NCBI GenBank assembly: GCA_030531215.1
Contig: JAUNNY010000005.1
Location: 23,181 to 87,180 of the forward strand
Direction: 5' to 3'
Length of the DNA: 64,000 bases
Origin: Erysipelotrichaceae bacterium
GTDB taxonomy: Bacteria; Bacillota_I; Bacilli_A; Erysipelotrichales; Erysipelotrichaceae
Below are positions 44,622-54,479 of the stretch, one piece after another. Under the pieces are notes generated by a model, which worked only from the letters and a program-made list of their open reading frames with translations, had not been told where the DNA came from and made no database searches. A program made the position numbers and the translations under genes. The first letter of the stretch is position 1; every line of letters starts with the position of its first letter.

Positions 44622-46477
44622 TTAATTTTATATAGATGAGCTTCGTAAGGACGAAGTTCATTTTTGATATCTAGATAATTATTAAATAATAGTTCACCAT
44701 CAACCTTAACAGGATATTTTTTAATTTTGTCTGTTAGATTCATAACTACTATATATTTTTCATCTAATTTTCTTGTGTAGACGAAATAATCTTTATTTGT
44801 TTTAACTTGTTTAAAATCACCATAAATTAAACTATGATGTGCTTTACGATATTTATTAATTTTTTTCGTGAAATTCAATATTGAATTTGGATCTTTTTCT
44901 TGAGCTTTTACATTAATATGAGTATAACTAGGATTTGCTTTTATCCAAGGTTCTACTGTAGAGAAACCACCATAAGCACTATCATCCCAAGCAACAGGTG
45001 TTCTTGCGTGGTCTCTAGTACCAGTCAAGATAATTTTAAAAGCTTCATCTTTTGTTTTTCCTAGTTTTAATGCTTGTTCGTAATATTGAATTGATTCCAC
45101 ATCTCTAATTTCTGACATGTCATTAAAGACGGTATTATCCATACCTATTTCACATCCTTGATACATGTATGGTGTACCTTTTAATGTGAATTGAAGTAAT
45201 GCTAATAATTTACCTACAACTTCGCGATATTTTTCTCCTTTAGAAATTTTAGATATCATTCTTGGATTGTCGTGATTATCAAAGAAAACAGTTGGCCAAC
45301 AGTGATTAGAATATTGAGTTTGCCATCTAACTAGTTCCGGAATCATTTTTCTTAAATCAAAGTTGTCATCTAAAAATCTAACTTTTCCAGGATTATCAAT
45401 ATGATCAAAAGAGAACAGTTGTGTTAATTCATTACGATCATCACCAGTAATTAGTCTAGACATCTTTAAACCATTGCCTGGGCATTCACCTACGGTATAT
45501 GCGTGATGTTTATTTAAAACTTTGTCATTTAACTCTTGTAAATATTCATCTAGTTTTGGTCCATGGAAATAATGTTCTATGCCTGTAAAGCCAATAAGAT
45601 TACCAAGTTTTTCATTTCCATCTTCGTAATTATCTTTTGAGATGAAAGAAACAACATCAAGTCTAAAACCATCAGCACCTTTATCTAACCAAAAGTTTGC
45701 GACATCGTACATTTCTTGTCTAACATCAGGATTTTCCCAATTTAAATCTATTTGTTTTTCTGCAAATAAATGTAAAACATATTTATCTTTTTCTTTTACA
45801 TATTTCCATGCCGGACCAGAGAATAGAGATGTCCAGTTATTTGGTTTATCTTTGAAGATATAATAATCACTATATTTTGGATTACCTTGTAAAGCTTTTT
45901 GATACCATTCGTGTTCATCAGAAGTGTGATTCATTACAAGATCAACAATTATTCTAATTTCTCTAGAATGTGCTTCATTAATTAATTCTTCAACATCTTC
46001 TAAAGTGCCAAATTCTTTCATTATCTTGCGATAATCTCTAATATCATAACCATTATCAGCATTTGGTGAATCATAAAATGGACAAATCCATAAGGCATCA
46101 ACACCTAAATCTTTTAGATAATCTAATTTAGAAATAATACCTTTAATATCACCAATTCCATCGTCATTACTGTCTTTAAATGAACGAGGGTATACTTCAT
46201 AAAAGGTTGCTTGTTTCCACCATTCTTTTTTTATTTCACATTCATTATCATCTTCAACATCAGCTTGTGAATTTAAAATATTTAAAAGTGAATCAATAAA
46301 ATTATCATCTAATTTTCCAAATGATAATTTTGTAAGATGTTTGATTTTTAAATTACCAATAAATCCTGTTAATAAATTTTCATCCAAACCAACTGAGTAC
46401 AATACTCTAGCGATGATGTCATGCCCTGCAGGGGATTTAAGTACATCTTTAATTTTGCTGTCTTTTGTTATTATCAT
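44618..46477 (-). CDS. GH13 alpha-glucosidase (oligo-1,6-glucosidase/trehalose-6-P hydrolase-like) with extra N-terminal domain
   Basis: A 619-residue cytosolic alpha-glucosidase. From about residue 85, WWKQATFYEVYPRSFKDSNDDGIGDI is the GH13_31-type opening. Conserved blocks are DLVMNHTSDEHEW, GFRLDVVSF (nucleophile Asp), TVGECPG (acid Glu) and FFDNHDNPR (third Asp). It ends with a small beta domain. The first 80 residues are an extra helical domain (KIKDVLKSPAGHDIIARVLYS and GNLKIKHLTKLSFGKLDDNF), not part of ordinary members. AAAAGG is the ribosome site. It overlaps cysK by 4 nt convergently and diverges from GH1. Confidence 0.88.
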   Translation of the reverse strand: MIITKDSKIKDVLKSPAGHDIIARVLYSVGLDENLLTGFIGNLKIKHLTKLSFGKLDDNFIDSLLNILNSQADVEDDNECEIKKEWWKQATFYEVYPRSFKDSNDDGIGDIKGIISKLDYLKDLGVDALWICPFYDSPNADNGYDIRDYRKIMKEFGTLEDVEELINEAHSREIRIIVDLVMNHTSDEHEWYQKALQGNPKYSDYYIFKDKPNNWTSLFSGPAWKYVKEKDKYVLHLFAEKQIDLNWENPDVRQEMYDVANFWLDKGADGFRLDVVSFISKDNYEDGNEKLGNLIGFTGIEHYFHGPKLDEYLQELNDKVLNKHHAYTVGECPGNGLKMSRLITGDDRNELTQLFSFDHIDNPGKVRFLDDNFDLRKMIPELVRWQTQYSNHCWPTVFFDNHDNPRMISKISKGEKYREVVGKLLALLQFTLKGTPYMYQGCEIGMDNTVFNDMSEIRDVESIQYYEQALKLGKTKDEAFKIILTGTRDHARTPVAWDDSAYGGFSTVEPWIKANPSYTHINVKAQEKDPNSILNFTKKINKYRKAHHSLIYGDFKQVKTNKDYFVYTRKLDEKYIVVMNLTDKIKKYPVKVDGELLFNNYLDIKNELRPYEAHLYKIN

Positions 46478-46534
46478 ATCTATTACCTTTTCTACTTCTA
46501 TTTTAAGGTAAAATAGAAGTAAGTAGGTAATTAG

Positions 46535-47797
46535 ATGAATAATGAATTTAAGTTACATGGGATGTTGTTTGGTGTAGCGAGTGCTGCTACTCAAATTGAA
46601 GGCAATGAGAAAAACACCAATTGGTATGATTGGTATTTAAAAGGAAAAATTAAAGATAACACGTCTTGTGATATTGCTACTCTTCACTATGAAAAATACG
46701 TAGAAGATACTAAACTTATGAAAAAGATGGGCATTGAATGTGCACGTATTGGTTTAGAGTGGGCGAGAATAGAACCTGAAGAAGACAAGTTTGATTACGA
46801 AGTCTTAGAAAGATATAAAAAAGAATTACAGTTATTAAATAAATATGAAATAAAACCATTAGTTACTATCTGGCATTTTTCTAATCCGATGTGGTTTGAA
46901 AACAAAGGTGGTTTTTTATGTGAAAATGCTAGAGATATATTTTTGAAATATGTCAAAACAGTTGTAGAATATCTAGATTCCGAAGTTGAATCTTGGGTCA
47001 CACTAAATGAACCAAATGTCTATGCGTTGAATGGCTATATGGGTGGTGATTGGCCTCCAGGAGAAAACAATTTCTTCAAATTTATAAAGGTGATGAATGT
47101 CTTTAATGAAATTCATATAGAGTCATATAAGCTTATCCATTCAATCAACAAGAAAGCTAAAGTTGGTACATCTTTACATGTTAGAGTATTTGTTCCAAAA
47201 GATGATACTAGTTTATACCAAAGATTTGCGACGACAATGGTTGCGCAGATGTTCCAAACAGGCTGTGCTAAAGTCATGAACACCGGAAAGAAGTCTTTTC
47301 CATATAAAGGATATGAAGAAGGCAAATATTATGACTTCATTGGCTTAAACTATTATTCACGCAGTATGTGTAAAGGTTTTTCTAATGGTACGAATACCAA
47401 TTGTCCAAAGAATGATTTGGATTGGGAAATATATCCTGAAGGTATCAGCGAATTAGCACAAGAATATTATGATGAGTATAAAGCACCTATTTATATAACA
47501 GAGAATGGCACTTCAGATAATAACGACTCATTTAGATGTTTATATATTTATGAACATCTAAAACAATTGTCAAAATGTAAATATGTTAAAAGATATTATC
47601 ATTGGTGTTTTATTGATAATTGGGAATGGCTAGAAGGAATGAGTACAAAATTTGGAATTGTACAAATAGATTATCCTGATCAAAAACGTAAGATTAAAAA
47701 ATCTGGTCGTTTCTTTTCAGAAATAATTGAAAATAATGGCGTAACTAATAAGATGTATGAGGAGTATGTCAAAGATGAAAAATATAATATACGATGA
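46535..47797 (+). CDS. GH1 beta-glycosidase
   Basis: A retaining beta-glucosidase or related enzyme, 420 residues. FGVASAATQIEG (12-23) is the GH1 N-terminal signature, the acid/base Glu159 is in TLNEPN, and the nucleophile Glu323 is in YITENGTSD. The family Trp pair WCFIDNWEW is near 380-390. The phosphate-binding residues of 6-phospho-beta-glucosidases are not evident, so a non-phosphorylated substrate is favoured, fitting the symporter in this operon. It heads a GH1-GH36-GPH-ABC run in which each gene overlaps the next. Confidence 0.88.
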   Translation: MNNEFKLHGMLFGVASAATQIEGNEKNTNWYDWYLKGKIKDNTSCDIATLHYEKYVEDTKLMKKMGIECARIGLEWARIEPEEDKFDYEVLERYKKELQLLNKYEIKPLVTIWHFSNPMWFENKGGFLCENARDIFLKYVKTVVEYLDSEVESWVTLNEPNVYALNGYMGGDWPPGENNFFKFIKVMNVFNEIHIESYKLIHSINKKAKVGTSLHVRVFVPKDDTSLYQRFATTMVAQMFQTGCAKVMNTGKKSFPYKGYEEGKYYDFIGLNYYSRSMCKGFSNGTNTNCPKNDLDWEIYPEGISELAQEYYDEYKAPIYITENGTSDNNDSFRCLYIYEHLKQLSKCKYVKRYYHWCFIDNWEWLEGMSTKFGIVQIDYPDQKRKIKKSGRFFSEIIENNGVTNKMYEEYVKDEKYNIR

Positions 47798-50054
47798 TGG
47801 TGTTTTTCTATTGAATACTAAAAATACTTCTTATTGTTTCAAAGTAAATGACTATTTACATCTTGAACATGTTCATTATGGGAACAGAATTGAGATAAAT
47901 GATGTTGATGCCTTAACGTTAAAAAGAAGTATTGCGTATGGTGATTCTGTTTTGTATGAACAAGGAAGTCAGTATTGTTTAGATGCAACTTGTTTAGAAT
48001 ACGGCAATGTTGGTCGAGGAGATTTTAAAGAAGACAGCATCTTAACTAATATAAATATTGCGGATTTTAAATTTGAAGATTATGAAATAGTAGATGGTGA
48101 TGTTGATCCCGCCAATTTACCTAATGCATATGGGGCAGATGAAACATTAAAAGTTACATTAATTGATATCAATCTTCAACTAGATTTGTATTATGGTTTA
48201 TTTTATGAAACAGATGTAATTACTAGAAGAGTAGTTGTAACTAATGTATCAAATAATAGTATTCATCTAAATAAGGTTATGTCGATGTGCCTTGATTTGA
48301 CGCAAGATGATTTGATGTTGTTAGATTTTACTGGTGCATGGTCTAATGAAGTTAATAAAAACGAAAAGAAAATACAAACAGGAACTTATGTTGTATCTAG
48401 CAATACCGGTTTCTCATCTAATAGAACCAATCCTGGTTTTATTATTAAGAAAGGGCATACTGATGAATTTCACGGAGAAGCTTGGGGCTTTAATTTAATC
48501 TATTCTGGAAGTCATTATTCATCAATAAATAAAAATGATAAAGGTATCGTAAGAATCAATAGTGGTATTAACTATATCAATTTTGATTATGAATTAAATA
48601 AAGATGATTCATTTTATACGCCAGTTGTAGTGTTAACTTATTCTGACGGTGGTTTAAATGAATTGTCACATCACTTTCATGATTTTATAAATGAAAATAT
48701 TGTAAGAGGAACATATAAGAAAAAAGAAAGACCAATTCTAATTAATTCTTGGGAAGCGTATATGTTCGATTACAATAAACGCAAATTATTGGCTTTAGCT
48801 AATAAAGCAAAAGACCTGGGGATTGAATTATTTGTCTTGGATGATGGCTGGTTCTCTACAAGAAATGATGATACTTCTGGACTTGGCGATTATAACGTAA
48901 ATAAAAAGAAACTTCCTGGCGGAATAAAAGCTTTATCAAATAAGATTCACGAATTAGATATGAAGTTTGGCTTATGGGTAGAACCTGAAGCAATTAATCC
49001 TGATTCAGATTTATATCGTGCTCATCCTGATTGGGCTATCGAAGACAACGAATACAAAACATTGTATGAGAGAAACGAATTATTATTAGATTTAACTAAG
49101 TCCGAAGTAAGAGATTATATTGTCGAAAATATAAACAAGCTAATAGAAGACAATAATATCGATTACATCAAGTGGGATATGAATAGGCAACTAATCGGAG
49201 TGTCAGGAAAATACGATTATGAATATATCAAAGGTTTATATGAAGTCTTAGACAGAATATTCAAAGACAAAGATGTCTTGTTTGAATCGTGTTCGTCTGG
49301 TGGTAATAGATTTGATTTAGGTATGTTATGTTATTCACCGCAAATATGGTCATCTGATGATACTGATGCAATTGAAAGGATTAAGATTCAAAAGAATTTA
49401 AGCTATCTATATCCGCTTTCAACAATGGGTGCACACGTCAGCGCGAGTCCATCAACTGCTGTTTTAAGGAAGACACCACTTAACACAAGATTTAATGTCG
49501 CATGTTTTGGTGATCTAGGTTATGAACTTGATTTAAATAATTTATCTAGTTTAGAAATAAATGAAATAAAAAAACAAGTTGAATTCTATAAACAACATCG
49601 TCAAACTTTCCAATATGGTAAATTCTATCGTGTTGAGTCTAGTGACAACAAAGAATCATTTGAAGTGAAGCTTGATGAAACGATTGTCGGTAAATTTAGA
49701 AAACTTATGAATTCATCAGTTGGTTTTGATACTTTAAAAGTAATTGATTTGAAAGATGGTATGTATGATATCACATCTAGGCCATTCTCTATAAACATTG
49801 AAACATTTGGACATCTTATCAATTTTGTCTTGCCATTTAAAGTAAACACTGAAGGTTTATTAGTTAAAGAGGTAAGCAAATATAAAGGCTTAGATAGTAA
49901 ACAAGAACATTATGTTGCTTCTAGTAATGCTTTAAAACAAGGAATTAAATTGAACAATCTATATATCTCTAGCGGATACAATGAAGATGTTAGATTGCCA
50001 CTTGATTTTGGCAGTGAGTTATATTTGATAAAGGAGAAAAAAGATAATGAGTAA
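47775..50054 (+). CDS. GH36 alpha-galactosidase
   Basis: Hydrolyses terminal alpha-galactose from raffinose-type oligosaccharides or galactosyl glycosides. It is 759 residues: an N-terminal beta supersandwich (about 1-325), a TIM barrel with nucleophile Asp468 in DYIKWDMNRQL, substrate loop SCSSGGNRFDLG, acid/base Asp528 in WSSDDTDAIERI, and a C-terminal beta sheet. The start at MKNIIYDDG is chosen because GGAG lies 10 nt upstream; two more upstream in-frame ATGs overlap the GH1 gene. It overlaps the next gene by 8 nt. No signal peptide. Confidence 0.93.
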   Translation: MKNIIYDDGVFLLNTKNTSYCFKVNDYLHLEHVHYGNRIEINDVDALTLKRSIAYGDSVLYEQGSQYCLDATCLEYGNVGRGDFKEDSILTNINIADFKFEDYEIVDGDVDPANLPNAYGADETLKVTLIDINLQLDLYYGLFYETDVITRRVVVTNVSNNSIHLNKVMSMCLDLTQDDLMLLDFTGAWSNEVNKNEKKIQTGTYVVSSNTGFSSNRTNPGFIIKKGHTDEFHGEAWGFNLIYSGSHYSSINKNDKGIVRINSGINYINFDYELNKDDSFYTPVVVLTYSDGGLNELSHHFHDFINENIVRGTYKKKERPILINSWEAYMFDYNKRKLLALANKAKDLGIELFVLDDGWFSTRNDDTSGLGDYNVNKKKLPGGIKALSNKIHELDMKFGLWVEPEAINPDSDLYRAHPDWAIEDNEYKTLYERNELLLDLTKSEVRDYIVENINKLIEDNNIDYIKWDMNRQLIGVSGKYDYEYIKGLYEVLDRIFKDKDVLFESCSSGGNRFDLGMLCYSPQIWSSDDTDAIERIKIQKNLSYLYPLSTMGAHVSASPSTAVLRKTPLNTRFNVACFGDLGYELDLNNLSSLEINEIKKQVEFYKQHRQTFQYGKFYRVESSDNKESFEVKLDETIVGKFRKLMNSSVGFDTLKVIDLKDGMYDITSRPFSINIETFGHLINFVLPFKVNTEGLLVKEVSKYKGLDSKQEHYVASSNALKQGIKLNNLYISSGYNEDVRLPLDFGSELYLIKEKKDNE

Positions 50055-51411
50055 ACAAGAGAAAAGAAACAAAATATTCTTTGGTTTAGGAACTATTGGC
50101 AGAGATATGTTCTATGCCTTGGAAGCAAACGCTATGGTTTATTTCTTGATGAGTATTATGCATCTTGATAATGCAACTTATGGTATGGTTACTTTTGTTT
50201 TAACAATTCTAAGAATTTTTGATGCATTCAACGATCCGATTACAGGTATGCTTGTAGACAACATTAAATCTCCTTGGGGCAAATTTAAACCTGCTATGTT
50301 GTTTGGTGCCGTAACAGGTATTATTTTCTATTTGGTAATGTTTGCTGACTTTGGTTTAACAGGAGTTAAATATGTTATTGTCTTTGGTGCTGCTTACATC
50401 TTGTGGGATATTACATACGGAATTAACGATATAGCTTATTGGTCAATGATGCCTTCACTATCACTTGATCAAAAATCAAGAGAATCAATTGGTGCTTTTG
50501 CTAGAATATGTGCCAATATCGGTATGTATATTATTATGGTTGGCTATCCAAGTTTTGTTTCAATGCTTGGTGGTGATCAGAAGGCATTCTTTACTTTAGC
50601 AGCTATCATATGTGTATTGATGTTTGGTTTCCAATTATTTACTTTGATTGGTGTTAAAGAAAATAAAGAACAATTTAAACAAGAAGAAAAGACCTCTTTA
50701 AAACAAATGTTTAAAGTCTTAGTTGAAAATGATCAATTGATGTGGACAACTTTATCAATGGCTTTATTTATGATTGGCTATTGTGCAACCACAGGTTTTG
50801 CGCTTTATTATATGAAGTATTTATTTGGTGACGAAAACATGTACTTAGTATTAGCTGCTGCTTGTGGTGTAGCTCAACTTGGCGCTTTGTTGGTATTCCC
50901 TAAAGTTGCTAAATTATGTTCAAGAAAGAAACTATATACTATTGCGACTATCATGGTTACAGTAGGTTATTTGTTATTTATGTTTGCAGAACATAGTCTT
51001 GTACTAATTGCCGTCAGTGCAATCATCATCTTTATCGGTCAAGCATTCATTCAAACATTAATGCTGATGTTCTTATCAGATACAATTGAATATGGTCAAT
51101 GGAAACTTGGCAAACGTAACGATTCTATTACTTTCTCTATTCAACCATTGATTAATAAGATTGGTGGAGCACTAGCAACAGGTATTTGTTCATTAACTTA
51201 TGTATTATCTGGCGTTAAGAATGCCGAGGATTTAGGCTTAACCAGCATAGATAGTAATGGTGTAGCAATATTTAAAGTATCAATGTTTATAATTCCATTA
51301 ATATTAATTATTATTGGTTACTTTATCTATATGAAGAAGTATACTATTGATGAAGAAAAATATAGCGAAATAGTTAAAGACTTAGAAGCTAGAGGAGATA
51401 TAAAGGCTTAA
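50047..51411 (+). CDS. GPH-family sugar:cation symporter (MelB-like)
   Basis: A 454-residue twelve-span carrier. The N terminus FGLGTIGRDMFYALEANAMVYFLM and the loop FDAFNDPITGMLVDNIKSPWGKFKPAMLFG (about 58-87) are the hallmark of the melibiose/glycoside symporters, with the cation-site Asp pair in the latter. EYGQWKLGKRNDSITFSIQP (about 345-364) is the second family signature. ATG overlaps the end of the GH36 gene. Partnered with GH36 and GH1, it likely imports alpha-galactosides or mixed-linkage disaccharides. Confidence 0.92.
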   Translation: MSKQEKRNKIFFGLGTIGRDMFYALEANAMVYFLMSIMHLDNATYGMVTFVLTILRIFDAFNDPITGMLVDNIKSPWGKFKPAMLFGAVTGIIFYLVMFADFGLTGVKYVIVFGAAYILWDITYGINDIAYWSMMPSLSLDQKSRESIGAFARICANIGMYIIMVGYPSFVSMLGGDQKAFFTLAAIICVLMFGFQLFTLIGVKENKEQFKQEEKTSLKQMFKVLVENDQLMWTTLSMALFMIGYCATTGFALYYMKYLFGDENMYLVLAAACGVAQLGALLVFPKVAKLCSRKKLYTIATIMVTVGYLLFMFAEHSLVLIAVSAIIIFIGQAFIQTLMLMFLSDTIEYGQWKLGKRNDSITFSIQPLINKIGGALATGICSLTYVLSGVKNAEDLGLTSIDSNGVAIFKVSMFIIPLILIIIGYFIYMKKYTIDEEKYSEIVKDLEARGDIKA

Positions 51412-53738
51412 TGCCAGGAATGAGATCAATGGGCCCTAGAGGCTTTCTAACAGATGAAGAAAAACAGAATATGCCTAAGGTAACTAAGGAGTTATTACTT
51501 AGGATTCTTTCTTATTTAAAGCCTTATACAGTTCAATTTATATTAGTATTTATTGTTATATTATTATCAGCGGTCGTTGGTTTACTTCCTTCAATTATTA
51601 CAGGAAAGATTGTTGATGAAGCTCTAGTTGATAAGAATCTAACATTATTAATTCAACTTCTTGTAGCAGCTTTTGTATCATTAGCTATTAGTCAGATAAT
51701 TGGAGTTGTTGAAAACTACATCAATGCTTGGATTTCTCAACGTATCATTTTTGATATGAAGAACGAGATGTATAAACACTTGTTATATATGCCTCAATCT
51801 TTCTTCACTAGTGAAAAACAAGGTGACATCATCACTAGAATGGATACAGATATTTCTGGTGTAAGTTCAATTATTTCGGGAACCTTATCATCAATCGTTT
51901 CAAATATCGCAACTGTAGTTACAACATTAGTTGCCTTATTTACTATGAGTCCTAAATTGGCGCTAGTGGGAATAGTTGTCATTCCTCTATTGGTTATTCC
52001 AACAAAATCAGCCGGTAAAACTCGTTATGAATTATTATCTAAATCGCAAGCTAAAAAAGATGAGATGAATCAATTAATTACTGAGACATTATCAGCCAGT
52101 GGTTCATTATTGGTTAAACTATTTGCGAAAGAAGAAAAAGAATATGATAAGTTTGTCAAAGTAAATGAGGAAGTATCTAACTTATCTATGGTCGAACAAA
52201 GAAGCAATAGTTGGTTCAGAGTAATCATGGGCATGTTTACTCAAGTTGGACCTTTATTAATATATTTTGCAGGTGGCTTATTGATTATTAAGAATTGGGA
52301 TCCAAATCTAAGCGTTGGTACAATCACGGCTACTGTAGCATTAATAAATAGATTATATAGGCCTATCGAATCATTGCTTAACATTGGCGTTGATTTCACA
52401 AGATCATTAGCGTTATTCAATCGTATCTTTGATTACTTTGATCGTAAAAATGATATCGTATCACCAGTCAATGGCAAGAAAGAAGATTTTAAAAATAAAG
52501 ATATCAAATATGATCATGTTGCATTCAGTTATGATAAAGAAAAACCAATTCTTACTGATGTAAACTTTACAGTTCCTGGCGGCAAGATGTTTGCGATTGT
52601 TGGCCCAAGTGGTTCTGGAAAATCAACAGTAGTTAACTTTATTCCAAGGCTATATGATGTAGACAAAGGCATAGTAAGCATTGGTGATATTGATGTAAAA
52701 GATTATGATTTAACATATTTAAGACAACATATTGGTATTGTTTCGCAAGAAACATATATGTTTAATGGAACAATCTTAGATAATTTAAAATACGCAAAAG
52801 ATGATGCGACATTATTAGAAATACGTGAAGCATGTCGTATTGCGAATATTGATGATATGATTATGTCTTTGCCTGATGGTTATGATACTTATGTAGGTAA
52901 TAGAGGATTAAAATTATCAGGTGGTGAAAAACAACGTATCTCTCTTGCGAGAGTTATATTGAAGGACCCTGAAATATTAATTCTTGATGAAGCTACTTCA
53001 GCACTCGATTCAATTTCTGAAAGTTCAATTCAAGATGCATTAGAAGTAATGATGAAAGACCGTACTTCACTAGTTATCGCACATAGACTATCCACAATTC
53101 TAAAAGCCGATCAAATCTTAGTAGTAAAAGATGGTGTCATCGCTGAACAAGGAACGCATGAAGAATTGTTGGATAAGAAAGGTACATATTTTGAACTATA
53201 CGAGACCCAATTTAGAACAGCTATCGATTATGAAAATAATCAAAGCAAAACAATAAATATTGAAACACTATCATCTGAATTCAAGACAAAGAGAATAGAT
53301 GAAGGTGATATCTCAGATGTTTATAATTTGTGCCGAAGCAACAACAAATATTATCGTACGATAAAAGAAAAGCCATCAAAGAAGAGACTGACTGAAGTAA
53401 TCAGTGAGTTGCCTAACGGAACAGACAATTCACAAAAATATTTCGTTGGCTTCTATGATAAAGATAATCTAATTGCGATATTAGATTTGATTACTGGTTA
53501 TCCTGAAAACAATGACGCTTTTATTGGTTGGTTCATGGTTGATGAACAACTTCATCGTCAAGGCATTGGTTCACAATTATTTGCGGATATTCGTGCTTCG
53601 TTAAAAGCTCAAGGTTTTGATGATTTATCTTTGGAATGTAACAGCGAATCCAAAGATGCAATTAAGTTCTGGAGTGATCTTGGTTTTGAGGTTAAGCAAC
53701 AAATTGACAACAAAACCACAATGGCAAGAAAAATCTAG
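51411..53738 (+). CDS. ABC exporter half-transporter fused to GNAT acetyltransferase
   Basis: A 775-residue fusion. Residues 1-about 605 form a type IV ABC exporter half-transporter: six membrane spans (about 40-310) and an ATPase with Walker A GPSGSGKST (about 395), signature LSGGEKQRISL (about 500), Walker B ILILDEATSALD (about 522) and H-loop IAHRLS. Residues about 618-775 are a complete GNAT domain with acetyl-CoA loop LHRQGIGSQLFADI and tail ESKDAIKFWSDLGFEV. It has no stop or frameshift at the junction. The start TAATG overlaps the symporter stop. The GNAT part is a paralogue of the free GNAT at 9015. Such fusions are not usual for exporters. Confidence 0.9.
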   Translation: MPGMRSMGPRGFLTDEEKQNMPKVTKELLLRILSYLKPYTVQFILVFIVILLSAVVGLLPSIITGKIVDEALVDKNLTLLIQLLVAAFVSLAISQIIGVVENYINAWISQRIIFDMKNEMYKHLLYMPQSFFTSEKQGDIITRMDTDISGVSSIISGTLSSIVSNIATVVTTLVALFTMSPKLALVGIVVIPLLVIPTKSAGKTRYELLSKSQAKKDEMNQLITETLSASGSLLVKLFAKEEKEYDKFVKVNEEVSNLSMVEQRSNSWFRVIMGMFTQVGPLLIYFAGGLLIIKNWDPNLSVGTITATVALINRLYRPIESLLNIGVDFTRSLALFNRIFDYFDRKNDIVSPVNGKKEDFKNKDIKYDHVAFSYDKEKPILTDVNFTVPGGKMFAIVGPSGSGKSTVVNFIPRLYDVDKGIVSIGDIDVKDYDLTYLRQHIGIVSQETYMFNGTILDNLKYAKDDATLLEIREACRIANIDDMIMSLPDGYDTYVGNRGLKLSGGEKQRISLARVILKDPEILILDEATSALDSISESSIQDALEVMMKDRTSLVIAHRLSTILKADQILVVKDGVIAEQGTHEELLDKKGTYFELYETQFRTAIDYENNQSKTINIETLSSEFKTKRIDEGDISDVYNLCRSNNKYYRTIKEKPSKKRLTEVISELPNGTDNSQKYFVGFYDKDNLIAILDLITGYPENNDAFIGWFMVDEQLHRQGIGSQLFADIRASLKAQGFDDLSLECNSESKDAIKFWSDLGFEVKQQIDNKTTMARKI

Positions 53739-53742
53739 TTTA

Positions 53743-53809
53743 TTTGTGTACTAAAAATGCACAAAAGTAGGCAAATATTGCTTGAAATTGACCAAATTTA
53801 GTACACAAA
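53743..53809. promoter_or_regulatory. 13-bp inverted-repeat operator of the DUF3990 module
   Basis: TTTGTGTACTAAA at 53743-53755 and its exact complement at 53797-53809. The downstream arm lies wholly within the 17-nt promoter spacer. The arms are 41 bp apart, about four helical turns, suited to cooperative binding or looping by a dimeric regulator such as the HTH protein of this operon. Confidence 0.7.
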
Positions 53810-53816
53810 CTATAAT
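53788..53816 (+). promoter_or_regulatory. Promoter of the DUF3990 module
   Basis: TTGACC (53788-53793), a 17-nt spacer, TATAAT (53811-53816), then 6 nt to the ATG. It is near-consensus, and transcription would begin on the start codon. Confidence 0.75.
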
Positions 53817-53822
53817 AAAATC

Positions 53823-54479
53823 ATGAATAGAATCTTGTATCATGGTAGTTCGAATATAATTGAAAAGCCTATTTTTGGTATTGGCAATCATCATAATGAT
53901 TATGGTTTAGGTTTTTATTGTTGCGCAAATATTGAACTCGCAAGACAGTGTGCCAGTAGAACCAGTGGTAATGGTTTTGTAAATAAATATCACTTGAGAG
54001 ATGATCGATTATCGATACTTGATTTGACGTCTGGTGATTACAATAATGTTTTAGTTTGGATTGCTCTATTGATGAAAAATAGAACAATAACACAAAACCT
54101 TCAAAAACAATACAAAAGAGAATTAGACTATTTGTTTAATAACTATTTAATTGATACAAAACGATATGATGTGATTATTGGTTATAGAGCAGATGATGCT
54201 TATTTTAAATTTCCTGAAAGCTTTATACGCAGTCAAATAACAATAGATTCTTTAAATAAAATATATAAAGCGGGCGATCTTGGCAAACAATATGTTTTGA
54301 TGTCTCAAAGGGCTTTTAATTTGATTAAGTTTGATGGTTATGAACTATCTGATATTACTGATAAGGAAGAATATTATAAAAGGAAAAGCCAAGCTGATAA
54401 AAAATATAGTGAACTTATTGAAAAAAGTAGATATGTTAAAGGTGAAAGATTGATAGATTTGGTAAGCGATCATGTATAG
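53823..54479 (+). CDS. DUF3990 (ADP-ribosyltransferase-like) protein, candidate toxin
   Basis: A 218-residue protein. The DUF3990 pattern is clear: YHGSSNIIEKPIFG (6-19), DYGLGFYCCANIELARQCA (26-44), DVIIGYRADD, and SQITIDSL with Gln138 in the third motif position. These correspond to the NAD-binding His, the GFY strand and the catalytic-loop region of the ART fold. There is no ribosome site, and the promoter ends 6 nt before the ATG. The gene overlaps its HTH partner by 8 nt. ART-type enzymes modify proteins or nucleic acids using NAD; a toxin role is inferred from the pairing. Confidence 0.75.
   Translation: MNRILYHGSSNIIEKPIFGIGNHHNDYGLGFYCCANIELARQCASRTSGNGFVNKYHLRDDRLSILDLTSGDYNNVLVWIALLMKNRTITQNLQKQYKRELDYLFNNYLIDTKRYDVIIGYRADDAYFKFPESFIRSQITIDSLNKIYKAGDLGKQYVLMSQRAFNLIKFDGYELSDITDKEEYYKRKSQADKKYSELIEKSRYVKGERLIDLVSDHV

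Noticed and set aside
51411..53738. Sequencing frameshift joining separate ABC and GNAT genes.
   Set aside because: The frame is continuous through the linker with no internal start, ribosome site or composition break at the junction.
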